A stretch of 8,881 bases of DNA from contig JAVBSC010000008.1 in the NCBI GenBank assembly GCA_031547305.1, positions 1-8,881 on the forward strand, written 5' to 3'. A program made the position numbers and the translations under genes. Below are positions 1-6,417 of the stretch, in pieces; the stretch's first letter is position 1; the number at the start of each line of letters is the position of its first letter. Under the pieces are notes generated by a model. It made no database searches and was not told the DNA's origin. It saw nothing but the letters and a program-made list of their open reading frames with translations. The stretch is from JAVBSC01 sp031547305. Its GTDB lineage: Bacteria; Desulfobacterota; Desulfovibrionia; Desulfovibrionales; Desulfovibrionaceae.

Positions 1-132
1 CCCCCCCCGCCTCTCCGCTCCCGGTCGGGGGTGTTTTTATTCTCCGGGGGCCGGGGGCGACACGCGCACCCGGCAAGGAGTTTAGGGGGGGGCGGAGTCC
101 GACAAATCGTCAATCAGCCCGTTTCATTCAAG
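1..132. other. Non-coding window edge with G/C homopolymer tracts
   Basis: No gene is seen here. The plus strand opens with a run of eight C (1-8) and carries G runs at 27-31, 46-50, 53-57 and 85-92. The heptamer CCGGGGG is repeated in tandem at 44-50 and 51-57. A C-rich/G-rich segment ending at 31 is followed by a short T run (34-38). This could be the remnant of a rightward terminator for a gene left of the window, but no clean stem forms, so I do not call it one. The region lies just downstream of the leftward MoeA-like gene, which has no obvious intrinsic terminator of its own here. The extreme homopolymers at the very edge could also be an assembly artefact. Confidence 0.5.
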
Positions 133-1158
133 CTAACAACATCCAAAAGAACAGTCAGGGAAACGACAGTCCGGGCAGTTCAGACACAGGCCGCCGTGAG
201 CGAGGCCGGTTATGTCTTTGCGAGTGAGGCGTTCACCGGCCAGGATGCGCGGCATAATCAGGTCGAACACGCTGGCCCGATGGTACATCACGCAGCCGGG
301 CAGCCCCAGAATCGGGCGGTTGCCTTTGTAGGCCAGCAGAAACATGGCTCCGGGCAGAACCGGCGCGCCGTAGCTGATCACTTCGTCCGCCACTGCCCGG
401 ATGGAGGCCGGGCTGCGGTCATCCGGGTCAACGGACATGCCGCCGGTGACGGTCACCATATCCGCGCCAAGCTCCAGCAGTTCAAGAATGGCGGACTCGG
501 TCAGGCCGCGATCGTCCGGGGTAAGAACCTGTTTGAGAATGGCGCAGTTCCAGGCCGCGAACTTGGCTTCCAACACCGGCCCGAAACCGTCTTTGATCCG
601 GCCGTGGAACACTTCGCTCCCGGTGGTCACTATGCCGATCTTCAGGGGCTTGAAGGGCAGAACCTGGACCACCGGCTCCGTATCCGCCCGGCATATGGAT
701 TCCACTTGATCCAGAAGGGGCTCCGGCACGGCCAGAGGTATTACCCTGGTGCCGGCGCAGGGAGAGCCGGGCTTGACTTCCCGGTTGGTGTGGATGGTGG
801 CCAGGCTCACGTCCGGCATGCTGTTAAGGGCGTCCAGCAGCTTAAGGTTGACCTTGAACAGGCCGGGGTGGGCCGCGCTGAGGTTGATGCGCCCCTCTTT
901 GGGCGCTGTCGCGTTAAAGCCCGGACCGCTTATGGCCGCCGCAATGCGCCGGGCCGCGTCATCCTCATGCACCAGGCCGGCCGCGTCGTCCCAAACGAAC
1001 AAATGCTCCTTGCCCAAACGCAGCAAATGAGGAATATCCTCCTCACGCACCACATGCCCGCGCCGGAACGCCGCGCCCTTTTTTTCTCCCGGAACTATCT
1101 CCGTAATGTCATGGCAAAGAATCAAACCTACCGCGTCCTGAACCGGCACTTCCTTCAT
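133..1158 (-). CDS. MoeA-like molybdopterin-binding protein with six-Cys tail
   Basis: A 341-residue cytoplasmic protein of the molybdopterin-binding (MoCF/MoeA-MogA) superfamily, which acts in molybdenum or tungsten cofactor insertion or sensing. Residues 1-75 resemble the MoeA-like leading domain (PVQDAVG near the start, then a GHVVREEDIP stretch). The molybdopterin-binding domain spans about 172-305, with TGSE (179-182), VTGGMSVDPDD (237-247) and GLPGC (285-289). At 341 residues it is shorter than canonical MoeA (about 400). The C-terminus carries C325, C328, C331, C336, C340 and C341, a possible metal-binding or redox tail; I recall comparable tails in such proteins of anaerobes. The ATG at 1158 follows AAGGA at a 6-nt spacing. 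It lies 48 bp downstream of fliM on the same strand, so co-transcription is likely. The exact role (MoeA paralogue, or accessory factor for a particular molybdoenzyme) cannot be settled from sequence. Confidence 0.88.
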   Translation of the reverse strand: MKEVPVQDAVGLILCHDITEIVPGEKKGAAFRRGHVVREEDIPHLLRLGKEHLFVWDDAAGLVHEDDAARRIAAAISGPGFNATAPKEGRINLSAAHPGLFKVNLKLLDALNSMPDVSLATIHTNREVKPGSPCAGTRVIPLAVPEPLLDQVESICRADTEPVVQVLPFKPLKIGIVTTGSEVFHGRIKDGFGPVLEAKFAAWNCAILKQVLTPDDRGLTESAILELLELGADMVTVTGGMSVDPDDRSPASIRAVADEVISYGAPVLPGAMFLLAYKGNRPILGLPGCVMYHRASVFDLIMPRILAGERLTRKDITGLAHGGLCLNCPDCRFPDCSFGCC

Positions 1159-1206
1159 GGTCCATCCTTGATAATTTATATGGGGAGTTGGAGCCCCTTC
1201 AAGAAA

Positions 1207-2184
1207 TTAAGTATACTTGGGCTCGTTTTCTTTGATGATCTGAAAGGCTTTGCTGCCTTTGACCGTGCCGCAGATTCCCCAGAACTTGGTTACTCCGGCC
1301 ACGGTGACTTCCAGGAGATCTTCGGTGTCCGTATCCAGCAGGATCACGTCGCCAACACGCATGCGCACAAGCTGGTTGCCGGTGATTTTGGTGTCTCCGA
1401 AGCGCACCTTGAGTTCCACCGGCGTTTCCAGAAGACGTTCCTTCAGGCGGGCTACCCAGGCATGGTCCACTTCCAGGCGTTCGGTCTGGAAGCTGGCATG
1501 CAGCTTGGAGCGAATGGGTTCTATGGTGGCGTACGGCAGACAGATGGTAAAGGAGCCGATGGCGCTTTCCAGTTCCACTTCAAAGGAAATGACCACCACC
1601 ACGTCGCTGGGCGGCACAATGGCCGCGAACTGGGGGTTTATTTCCGAACGCACCAGTTCCAGGCTGACGTCGTGCACCGGGCGCCAGGATTCTTCCATGG
1701 TCGACAGGGCTATTTTGACCACACGGTCCACAATGGCCTGCTCAATGCGGGTGAATTCACGGCCTTCAATTTTTGGCTGACTGCCCTGACCGCCAAAAAA
1801 ACTTTCCACCAGGGCAAAAACCAGGCGGGCGTCCACCACCATAATGGCGTTGCCGCGCAGGGGCTCCATTTTAAAAATGTTTATGCTGGTGGGCACGGGC
1901 AGGGAACGCATGAAGTCCCCGAACTTGGCCATGTCTATGGAAATAGGGTTCAATTCCACACGCTTGCGCACGGCGTTGGTCAGGGCGCTGGTACACAGGC
2001 GGGCGAAGCGGTCGTTGACTATTTCCAGAACCGGCATGCGCCCCCGGATTATCCTGTCCTGATTGGCCAGATCAAAGGAAACGATGCCGGATTCGTCCGC
2101 GACCACCGTTTCGGTTTCTATTTCTCCGCCAGAAAGGCCGCGCAGAAGCGCATCGACTTCATCCTGCGCCAAAATTTTGTTCAT
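1207..2184 (-). CDS. fliM: Flagellar motor switch protein FliM
   Basis: A 325-residue C-ring protein of the flagellar motor. It binds phosphorylated CheY and, with FliG and FliN, sets the direction of rotation. The N-terminal CheY-binding peptide is clear (ILAQDEVDALL, residues 4-14). The middle CheC-like domain includes the GGxG motif as GGQG (131-134). The C-terminal SpoA/FliN-like domain spans about 254-320 (VELKVRFGDT to the end). Length is close to the usual 330 or so. The frame is open up to an ATG at 2220, but the ATG at 2184 is preferred: it places the CheY peptide at the very N-terminus, follows GGAG at a 5-nt spacing, and lies downstream of a strong promoter whose predicted start (about 2217) would exclude the upstream ATG. 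No other flagellar gene is in the window, so fliM appears detached from its usual fliL-fliN neighbours. Confidence 0.97.
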   Translation of the reverse strand: MNKILAQDEVDALLRGLSGGEIETETVVADESGIVSFDLANQDRIIRGRMPVLEIVNDRFARLCTSALTNAVRKRVELNPISIDMAKFGDFMRSLPVPTSINIFKMEPLRGNAIMVVDARLVFALVESFFGGQGSQPKIEGREFTRIEQAIVDRVVKIALSTMEESWRPVHDVSLELVRSEINPQFAAIVPPSDVVVVISFEVELESAIGSFTICLPYATIEPIRSKLHASFQTERLEVDHAWVARLKERLLETPVELKVRFGDTKITGNQLVRMRVGDVILLDTDTEDLLEVTVAGVTKFWGICGTVKGSKAFQIIKENEPKYT

Positions 2185-2223
2185 ACCCGCTCCGCTTGTG
2201 GCATATCGGCAAAAATCCACACG

Positions 2224-2252
2224 ATAATAAATGGCCTTGGCTTTGCGGTCAA
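2224..2252 (-). promoter_or_regulatory. Sigma-70-type promoter for fliM
   Basis: Reading the minus strand, a -35 of TTGACC (2247-2252) is followed by exactly 17 bp and a -10 of TATTAT (2224-2229), giving 5 of 6 matches in each hexamer. The predicted start near 2217 gives a leader of about 33 nt that contains the fliM ribosome binding site. This suggests a housekeeping-type promoter for fliM and probably for the downstream MoeA-like gene. Confidence 0.65.
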
Positions 2253-2314
2253 TACAGGCAGCGGCGAAGTTTTATCCCGCCATCCATGGATTTGCCCCGG
2301 CATGACCGGCCACA

Positions 2315-2330
2315 TGGCAACGTCGTTGCA
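2315..2330 (+). promoter_or_regulatory. Sigma-54-like -24/-12 element
   Basis: The 16-mer TGGCAACGTCGTTGCA matches the sigma-54 consensus TGGCACG-N4-TTGCW at 10 of 12 defined positions, with the invariant GG and GC correctly spaced. It faces the DUF89-like gene; the predicted start near 2341 gives a leader of about 160 nt. The same bases hold a perfect dyad, GCAACG-T-CGTTGC (2317-2329), so a protein-binding operator is an alternative reading. I found no recognisable enhancer site for an activator, and it remains a prediction from pattern only. Confidence 0.4.
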
Positions 2331-2360
2331 ATAAAACATGCAAAAACGATTCCAGCGCAC

Positions 2361-2384
2361 AGCGCCTGGCAGTCGCGCTTTTTT
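2361..2384 (+). terminator. Terminator-like hairpin in the leader of the DUF89-like gene
   Basis: AGCGC (2361-2365) can pair with GCGCT (2375-2379) around a 9-nt loop, and a run of six T follows (2379-2384). A second AGCGC at 2354-2358 could compete for the same right arm. The element lies between the sigma-54-like site and the start codon at 2503, so it could act as a leader attenuator. The stem is only 5 bp, so it may have no function. Confidence 0.25.
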
Positions 2385-2502
2385 ACGCTTGCCGCGTACA
2401 ATCTGTCCGGGGGGTTTACGCCCTGTTATTTTGCGTGTAAAAAATTCCACGCTCAGGCCGGCCGCAAAAGCGGGGGCTAAAATCGGGCGATGGATAAATT
2501 TT

Positions 2503-4242
2503 ATGCTGAAACTGCCGGAGTTCACCAGAACCAGGGATTTGCGCTTCGGAACGGATCCGGCCCAGGATGCCTGGCTGCACCATTTTCTGACTGAAAACAA
2601 CCTGGAGTATATGCTCAACCCGGAGCTGATCGCCGCGCCGGAACAGTTGCGCTTCATGGTGGCGCTGGAAGAAGATCAGGTTTACGTACCTTGCGACGAC
2701 GCCTTGTTCCGGCATATTTACACCAGGGACGATGCCGGCCCGGTACTGCGTGAATATATCCGGGCATGGCGCTTCATATTCAAGCTGGTCAACGAATTCG
2801 ACCTGGATCGCTCCACCCGCAAGCGCATTCTCAATCTCTGCCGCTACCGCCTGCAACTATACCTGGCTTCGCGGCTGGTTCTGCCCTCGCGCATCGTCAA
2901 ACGCCTGGTGGGCATAGTGCTCACCCAGACCGGCAATCTGGATCCCTTCAGCAAGCGCAAGCGCCAATCCAACGCCAAGGCGGCCAGGGTGCTGCAGAGC
3001 GATACGGTGCAAAAATCCCTATACCGCTGCCCGGACATAAGCGCCTGCGGAGGCGACATGCAGGACCTGCGCCTGGAGCTGGACTTCGCGGAACTGCGCC
3101 GCCTCTTCCGGCTGGCCACCTTCACGCAAGTCTGGCAGACGGAACTTTCACCCCTGAGCATTGAGGAAGAAATCCACAAGCCCTGCGATTACTGCGAATG
3201 CCTGCGTCTGGTTTTTGCGCCGGACAATGGAGAAGGCAAAAAAATACTGTATATTCCGGATGTGGCCGGCGGCTTCATTTTTGACATCGCCATCCTCCGT
3301 TCCCTGTTGCGCCAGGGGCATCAGGTCATCCTGGCCCTTAAGGAAGGCTTTTACTTCGACAACCAGAACATCTGGGACCTGCGGGAAGACCCGGCGCTGC
3401 AAAAGGAATTTGAAGGCGTGTTCGTGCTGGAAAACAACAGCGTCCCCAAAAATGAACTGCTCCAGCATCTGCGGGAGCACCGCCTGGTGGTTATAAGCGA
3501 CGGCACTTCCGAACAGCTCAACCTGTACCGGGTCAGCGTAACCTTTGCCCGCGCCTGGAAGGAATGCGACCTGGTCATTGCCAAAGGCCGGCGCAACGCC
3601 GGCGTGCTCCTGAACAGCTCGCACGAGCTGACCAGGGATATTTTGTGCTTCTGGCGCGCGGAAGACGGAGAATTCCGGCTGCAATGCCGGCCCAAGGCCG
3701 CCTGGGCGCGCCAGTTTCCGGAAAAATACCTGACCCTGGCCGCGGACGAGATCATCGCCCAAATGCGCGAAGCCAGGCGCCAGGGCAAGACCGTCATGTT
3801 CTACTCCGCCGTCATCGGCTCCATTCCGGGCCAGACCAAAACCGCCGTGAGCCTGGTGAACGCCTTTGTCCGCAACTTGCGCGACAAGCTGGAAAACACC
3901 TTCATCATCAACCCGGCCGAACATTTTGAAGAAGGCATGGATGCGGACGACCTGATGTTCATGTGGGAAAAAGTCCAGCGCAGCGGCCTTTTAGACGTCT
4001 GGCGCTTCCAGACCGTGGAAGACGTGGAAACCGGCTTCACCCTGCTGGGGCGCAAAGTTCCCTCGGTCTGGTCCGGCAAGGACGCCACCTTCTCCACCGG
4101 CTGCACCAAAGAAATGCACATCGCCCTGAGCATGCAGGAAAAACACCCGGAAATGCAGATCATCGGACCAGCTCCGGAAAAATTCCTGCGCCGCCGCGAA
4201 TACGGCGTTGGCAAATATTTTGATTCGACGATTCGGCCATAA
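2503..4242 (+). CDS. DUF89/ARMT1-like domain protein, atypical metal site
   Basis: A 579-residue soluble protein with no signal peptide or membrane segment. The region from about 245 to 370 looks like the DUF89 (ARMT1-like) fold, a family of metal-dependent phosphatases on damaged or sugar phosphates that includes the disputed human methyltransferase ARMT1. Signs are a strand ending in the acidic D253...D261 segment, D286 after a strand, DGTSE (333-337), and the signature DLVIAKGRRN (356-365), which corresponds to the ALVIAKG-type motif. The Asn that normally follows the first metal-binding Asp is Val254 here. Residues 1-225 form a long, mostly helical N-terminal part that I do not recognise; C176, C182, C228, C231 and C233 could form a metal site. 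The ATG at 2503 has only a weak GGA upstream. An in-frame ATG at 2338 would add 55 low-complexity basic residues and is not favoured. The substrate is unknown; the family assignment is probable, not certain. Confidence 0.65.
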   Translation: MLKLPEFTRTRDLRFGTDPAQDAWLHHFLTENNLEYMLNPELIAAPEQLRFMVALEEDQVYVPCDDALFRHIYTRDDAGPVLREYIRAWRFIFKLVNEFDLDRSTRKRILNLCRYRLQLYLASRLVLPSRIVKRLVGIVLTQTGNLDPFSKRKRQSNAKAARVLQSDTVQKSLYRCPDISACGGDMQDLRLELDFAELRRLFRLATFTQVWQTELSPLSIEEEIHKPCDYCECLRLVFAPDNGEGKKILYIPDVAGGFIFDIAILRSLLRQGHQVILALKEGFYFDNQNIWDLREDPALQKEFEGVFVLENNSVPKNELLQHLREHRLVVISDGTSEQLNLYRVSVTFARAWKECDLVIAKGRRNAGVLLNSSHELTRDILCFWRAEDGEFRLQCRPKAAWARQFPEKYLTLAADEIIAQMREARRQGKTVMFYSAVIGSIPGQTKTAVSLVNAFVRNLRDKLENTFIINPAEHFEEGMDADDLMFMWEKVQRSGLLDVWRFQTVEDVETGFTLLGRKVPSVWSGKDATFSTGCTKEMHIALSMQEKHPEMQIIGPAPEKFLRRREYGVGKYFDSTIRP

Positions 4243-4255
4243 GCCCATTGGCAAG

Positions 4256-4330
4256 GCGCATGGAAGCGCGGCCCATAGATGAAGCCTGGGGCCGTTGGCC
4301 CAAGCGTGGCTCAGGGGGCGGATCCCCTGA
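4256..4330. repeat. Cluster of three inverted repeats between the DUF89-like and DUF4254 genes
   Basis: The 123-bp spacer (4243-4365) contains three hairpins in a row: GCGC/GCGC (4256-4269, 6-nt loop); GGGCC-GTT-GGCCC inside a larger imperfect stem bounded by AGCC and GGCT (about 4283-4311); and a perfect 7-bp TCAGGGG/CCCCTGA stem with a 6-nt loop (4311-4330). None is followed by a T run on either strand, so these are not ordinary intrinsic terminators. They may form a processing or stabilising structure in a shared transcript, or be remnants of a repetitive intergenic element. I saw no second copy in the window. Confidence 0.5.
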
Positions 4331-4365
4331 CGGAACAGAAGCAATCCTCATAATCAGGGTATATA

Positions 4366-4977
4366 ATGCTTGATTTCAAACAGATAAAAGATTTGCTGGC
4401 CGAATGCCTGAAGACCCAGAGCGAGACGGTGGCCAGGTGGCACGAGCTGGAGCCGGAAAGAACGGAAGGGGCTGGGTTGGCTGATCTCGTGCTGCATGAG
4501 CATTTGTGCAACTTCCGGCTCTGGCACGTGGAGGACGAGGCCCGGCGCAAGGATGTGGACGATGCCGCGATTGCCGCCTGCAAGCGCCGTATTGACGGCC
4601 TGAACCAGGCCAGGAACGACGCCATGGAAAAAGTGGACGCCGAATTGGTCCGGATGGTTAATCCGCTTTTGCCGAAGGCCGCGCCCGCGCGCCTGAATTC
4701 CGAATCCCCGGCCATGATTCTGGACCGCTTGTCCATTATGGCTCTGAAAATTTTTCATATGCGCGAACAGGCCGGCCGGTCTGAGGCCGGGCCGGAGCAC
4801 GTGCGGTCCTGCGCGGCCAAGCTGGCCGTGCTGGAGGAACAGCGCGGGGATCTGGGGCGGGCGCTCATGGATCTGCTGGCTGATTACGAGAGGGGAGCAA
4901 AGGTTCCCAAAATTTATCGCCAGTTCAAAATGTACAACGATCCCAAGCTGAATCCGCAACTGTACGGGGGGAGATAG
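4366..4977 (+). CDS. DUF4254 family protein
   Basis: A 203-residue cytoplasmic, largely helical protein that I recognise as DUF4254, a family of unknown function. Diagnostic segments are NFRLWHVEDEAR (49-60), KRRIDGLNQARND (73-85), and the LNSESP stretch at 110-115 followed by LDRLSIMALKIFHM (119-132). No catalytic motif is evident, but the conserved His, Trp, Glu and Asp in the first segment and the Arg/Asn-rich second segment suggest a ligand-binding helical bundle. Length is typical. The ATG at 4366 follows AGGG at a suitable distance. The stop codon lies 3 bp before gatB, whose ribosome binding site sits inside the end of this gene, so translation of the two is probably coupled. It lies 123 bp behind the DUF89-like gene on the same strand. 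I do not know its function. Confidence 0.8.
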   Translation: MLDFKQIKDLLAECLKTQSETVARWHELEPERTEGAGLADLVLHEHLCNFRLWHVEDEARRKDVDDAAIAACKRRIDGLNQARNDAMEKVDAELVRMVNPLLPKAAPARLNSESPAMILDRLSIMALKIFHMREQAGRSEAGPEHVRSCAAKLAVLEEQRGDLGRALMDLLADYERGAKVPKIYRQFKMYNDPKLNPQLYGGR

Positions 4978-4980
4978 GAC

Positions 4981-6414
4981 ATGGGTTCCTACGAAACGGT
5001 CATCGGCCTGGAAGTGCATGCCAGGCTCAAAACGCAAAGCAAGCTGTTCTGTTCTTGCTCCACTTCCGTGCGGAGCGGCCCCAACGAAAACATCTGCCCC
5101 GGCTGCGCAGCCATGCCCGGCGCCCTGCCGGTGCTTAACGCCAAAGCTGTGGAACTGGCCGCCAAGGCCGGCCTGGCCCTGGGCTGCACGGTCAACGAAT
5201 ACTCCATTTTCGCGCGCAAGAGCTATTTTTACCCGGATCTGCCGGCCGGCTACCAGACATCGCAGTTTTCCCCGCCCATCTGCCAGGGCGGCGAGGTAGA
5301 GATAACTGTTGACGGGCGGAAAAAGAAAATCCGCCTGAATCGCATCCATATTGAGGACGACGCGGGTAAAAGCATCCACGCCGGGGCGGATAAGAGTCTG
5401 GTGGATTTGAACCGTGGCGGCATGCCGCTCATAGAAATCGTCAGCGAACCGGACCTGCGCGGCCCGGAGGAGGCGGTGGCCTATTTGCGCGCCCTGCGCG
5501 CCATCCTGGTCTACCTGGACGTCTGCGACGGCAACATGGAGGAAGGCAGCCTGCGCTGCGACGCCAACGTCTCCCTGCGTCCCAAAGGGGAAAGCTGTTT
5601 CGGGGTGCGTTCGGAAATCAAAAACCTTAACTCCTTCCGCAACGTGCAACGGGCCATCGAGTATGAAATCTCCCGGCACAGGGACTGCCTGGATGACGGC
5701 GAACCGCTGTATCAGGAAACCCGGCTCTACGATTCCGTAAAAAACATCACCCTGGCCATGCGCGGCAAGGAGCATGCGGAAGACTACCGCTACTTCCCCA
5801 ACCCGGACCTGCCGCCCGTGCATGTGCCCCCGGAGTTTCTGGAAGGTCTGCGCCAAAACCTGCCGGAACTGCCGGCCGCGCGGCTGGCCCGCTTTATCGG
5901 CGAGTACCGGTTGCCGGAGCAGGATGCGGATTTGCTGACCGCGGAGCGGGAACTGGCCGACTATTTTGAACAGGCCGTAAAGGCCTACCCGCAGCCGAAA
6001 AAAATCGCCAACCTGATGCGCGGCGAACTTATGCGCGAACTGAACCAGCGCGTGGTCGGACTTGACGCCTGCGCCCTGAAGCCGGAAGGCCTGGCCAAGT
6101 TGGCGTCCATTGTGGATTCCGGGCTGATCAGCGCCAAAATCGCCCATGATGTTTTTGCGGAGTTGTTCGAGCGGAACGGCGACCCGGAAACTCTGGTCAA
6201 ATCCAAAGGCCTGGCCCAGATTTCCGATACTGGAGCCATAGACGCGGCCGTGGAGGCGGCTGTGACGGAAAACCCGGCCGAAGCCGAGCGCTGCCGGGCG
6301 GGCGAAAAAAAACTCCTGGCCTTTCTGGTGGGGCAGGTCATGCGCAAAACCAAAGGACAGGCCAATCCGGCCCTGGTCAACGAGTTGCTGGCAAAAAAGC
6401 TCGGCCTCCAATAA
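4981..6414 (+). CDS. gatB: Asp/Glu-tRNA(Asn/Gln) amidotransferase subunit B
   Basis: GatB, 477 residues, is the tRNA-binding kinase subunit of GatCAB. It activates the side chain of mischarged Glu-tRNA(Gln) or Asp-tRNA(Asn) with ATP, and ammonia supplied by GatA then yields the amidated aminoacyl-tRNA. Full-length family features are present: the opening ETVIGLEVHARLKTQSK (5-21); a zinc-site pattern C24-x-C26...C39-x2-C42 found in a subset of GatB proteins; FARKSYFYPDLPAGYQTSQF further on; then RIHIEDDAGK and NRGGMPLIEIVSEPD. The C-terminal helical and YqeY-like tail domains follow, ending in the typical MRKTKGQANP near the terminus. GGGGAG (4967-4972) lies 8 nt before the ATG. gatA and gatC are not adjacent, so the complex must be encoded at separate loci. 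Its presence implies that the organism uses the indirect route for Gln-tRNA and/or Asn-tRNA. Confidence 0.98.
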   Translation: MGSYETVIGLEVHARLKTQSKLFCSCSTSVRSGPNENICPGCAAMPGALPVLNAKAVELAAKAGLALGCTVNEYSIFARKSYFYPDLPAGYQTSQFSPPICQGGEVEITVDGRKKKIRLNRIHIEDDAGKSIHAGADKSLVDLNRGGMPLIEIVSEPDLRGPEEAVAYLRALRAILVYLDVCDGNMEEGSLRCDANVSLRPKGESCFGVRSEIKNLNSFRNVQRAIEYEISRHRDCLDDGEPLYQETRLYDSVKNITLAMRGKEHAEDYRYFPNPDLPPVHVPPEFLEGLRQNLPELPAARLARFIGEYRLPEQDADLLTAERELADYFEQAVKAYPQPKKIANLMRGELMRELNQRVVGLDACALKPEGLAKLASIVDSGLISAKIAHDVFAELFERNGDPETLVKSKGLAQISDTGAIDAAVEAAVTENPAEAERCRAGEKKLLAFLVGQVMRKTKGQANPALVNELLAKKLGLQ

Positions 6415-6417
6415 AAC

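Noticed and set aside
1159..1206. Weak GGGG/CCCC hairpin between fliM and the MoeA-like gene as a terminator
   Set aside because: The stem is only 4 bp with an 8-nt loop and no T run follows on the minus strand, so read-through and co-transcription are more likely.
2203..2210. Sigma-28-like -10 (GCCGATAT on the minus strand) before fliM
   Set aside because: The -10 matches 7 of 8 positions, but no TAAA-type -35 lies at the right distance and the leader would be only about 12 nt. The sigma-70 match at 2224-2252 is much better.
31..2334. A 767-codon open frame on the plus strand
   Set aside because: It lies antisense to the MoeA-like gene and fliM, both clear family members. Its translation is rich in His, Gln and Gly with no domain I recognise, as expected for the reverse strand of GC-rich codons.
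2415..2443. Possible sigma-70 promoter TTTACG-17-TAAAAA for the DUF89-like gene
   Set aside because: Each hexamer matches only 4 of 6 in an AT-richer patch; too weak to call beside the better sigma-54-like site.
4362..4367. TATAAT just before the DUF4254 start
   Set aside because: It overlaps the start codon, so it cannot serve as a -10 for this gene, and no -35 is present.
4354..6411. A 685-codon open frame on the minus strand
   Set aside because: It is antisense to gatB and the DUF4254 gene and resembles no protein family; gatB alone accounts for the coding signal.
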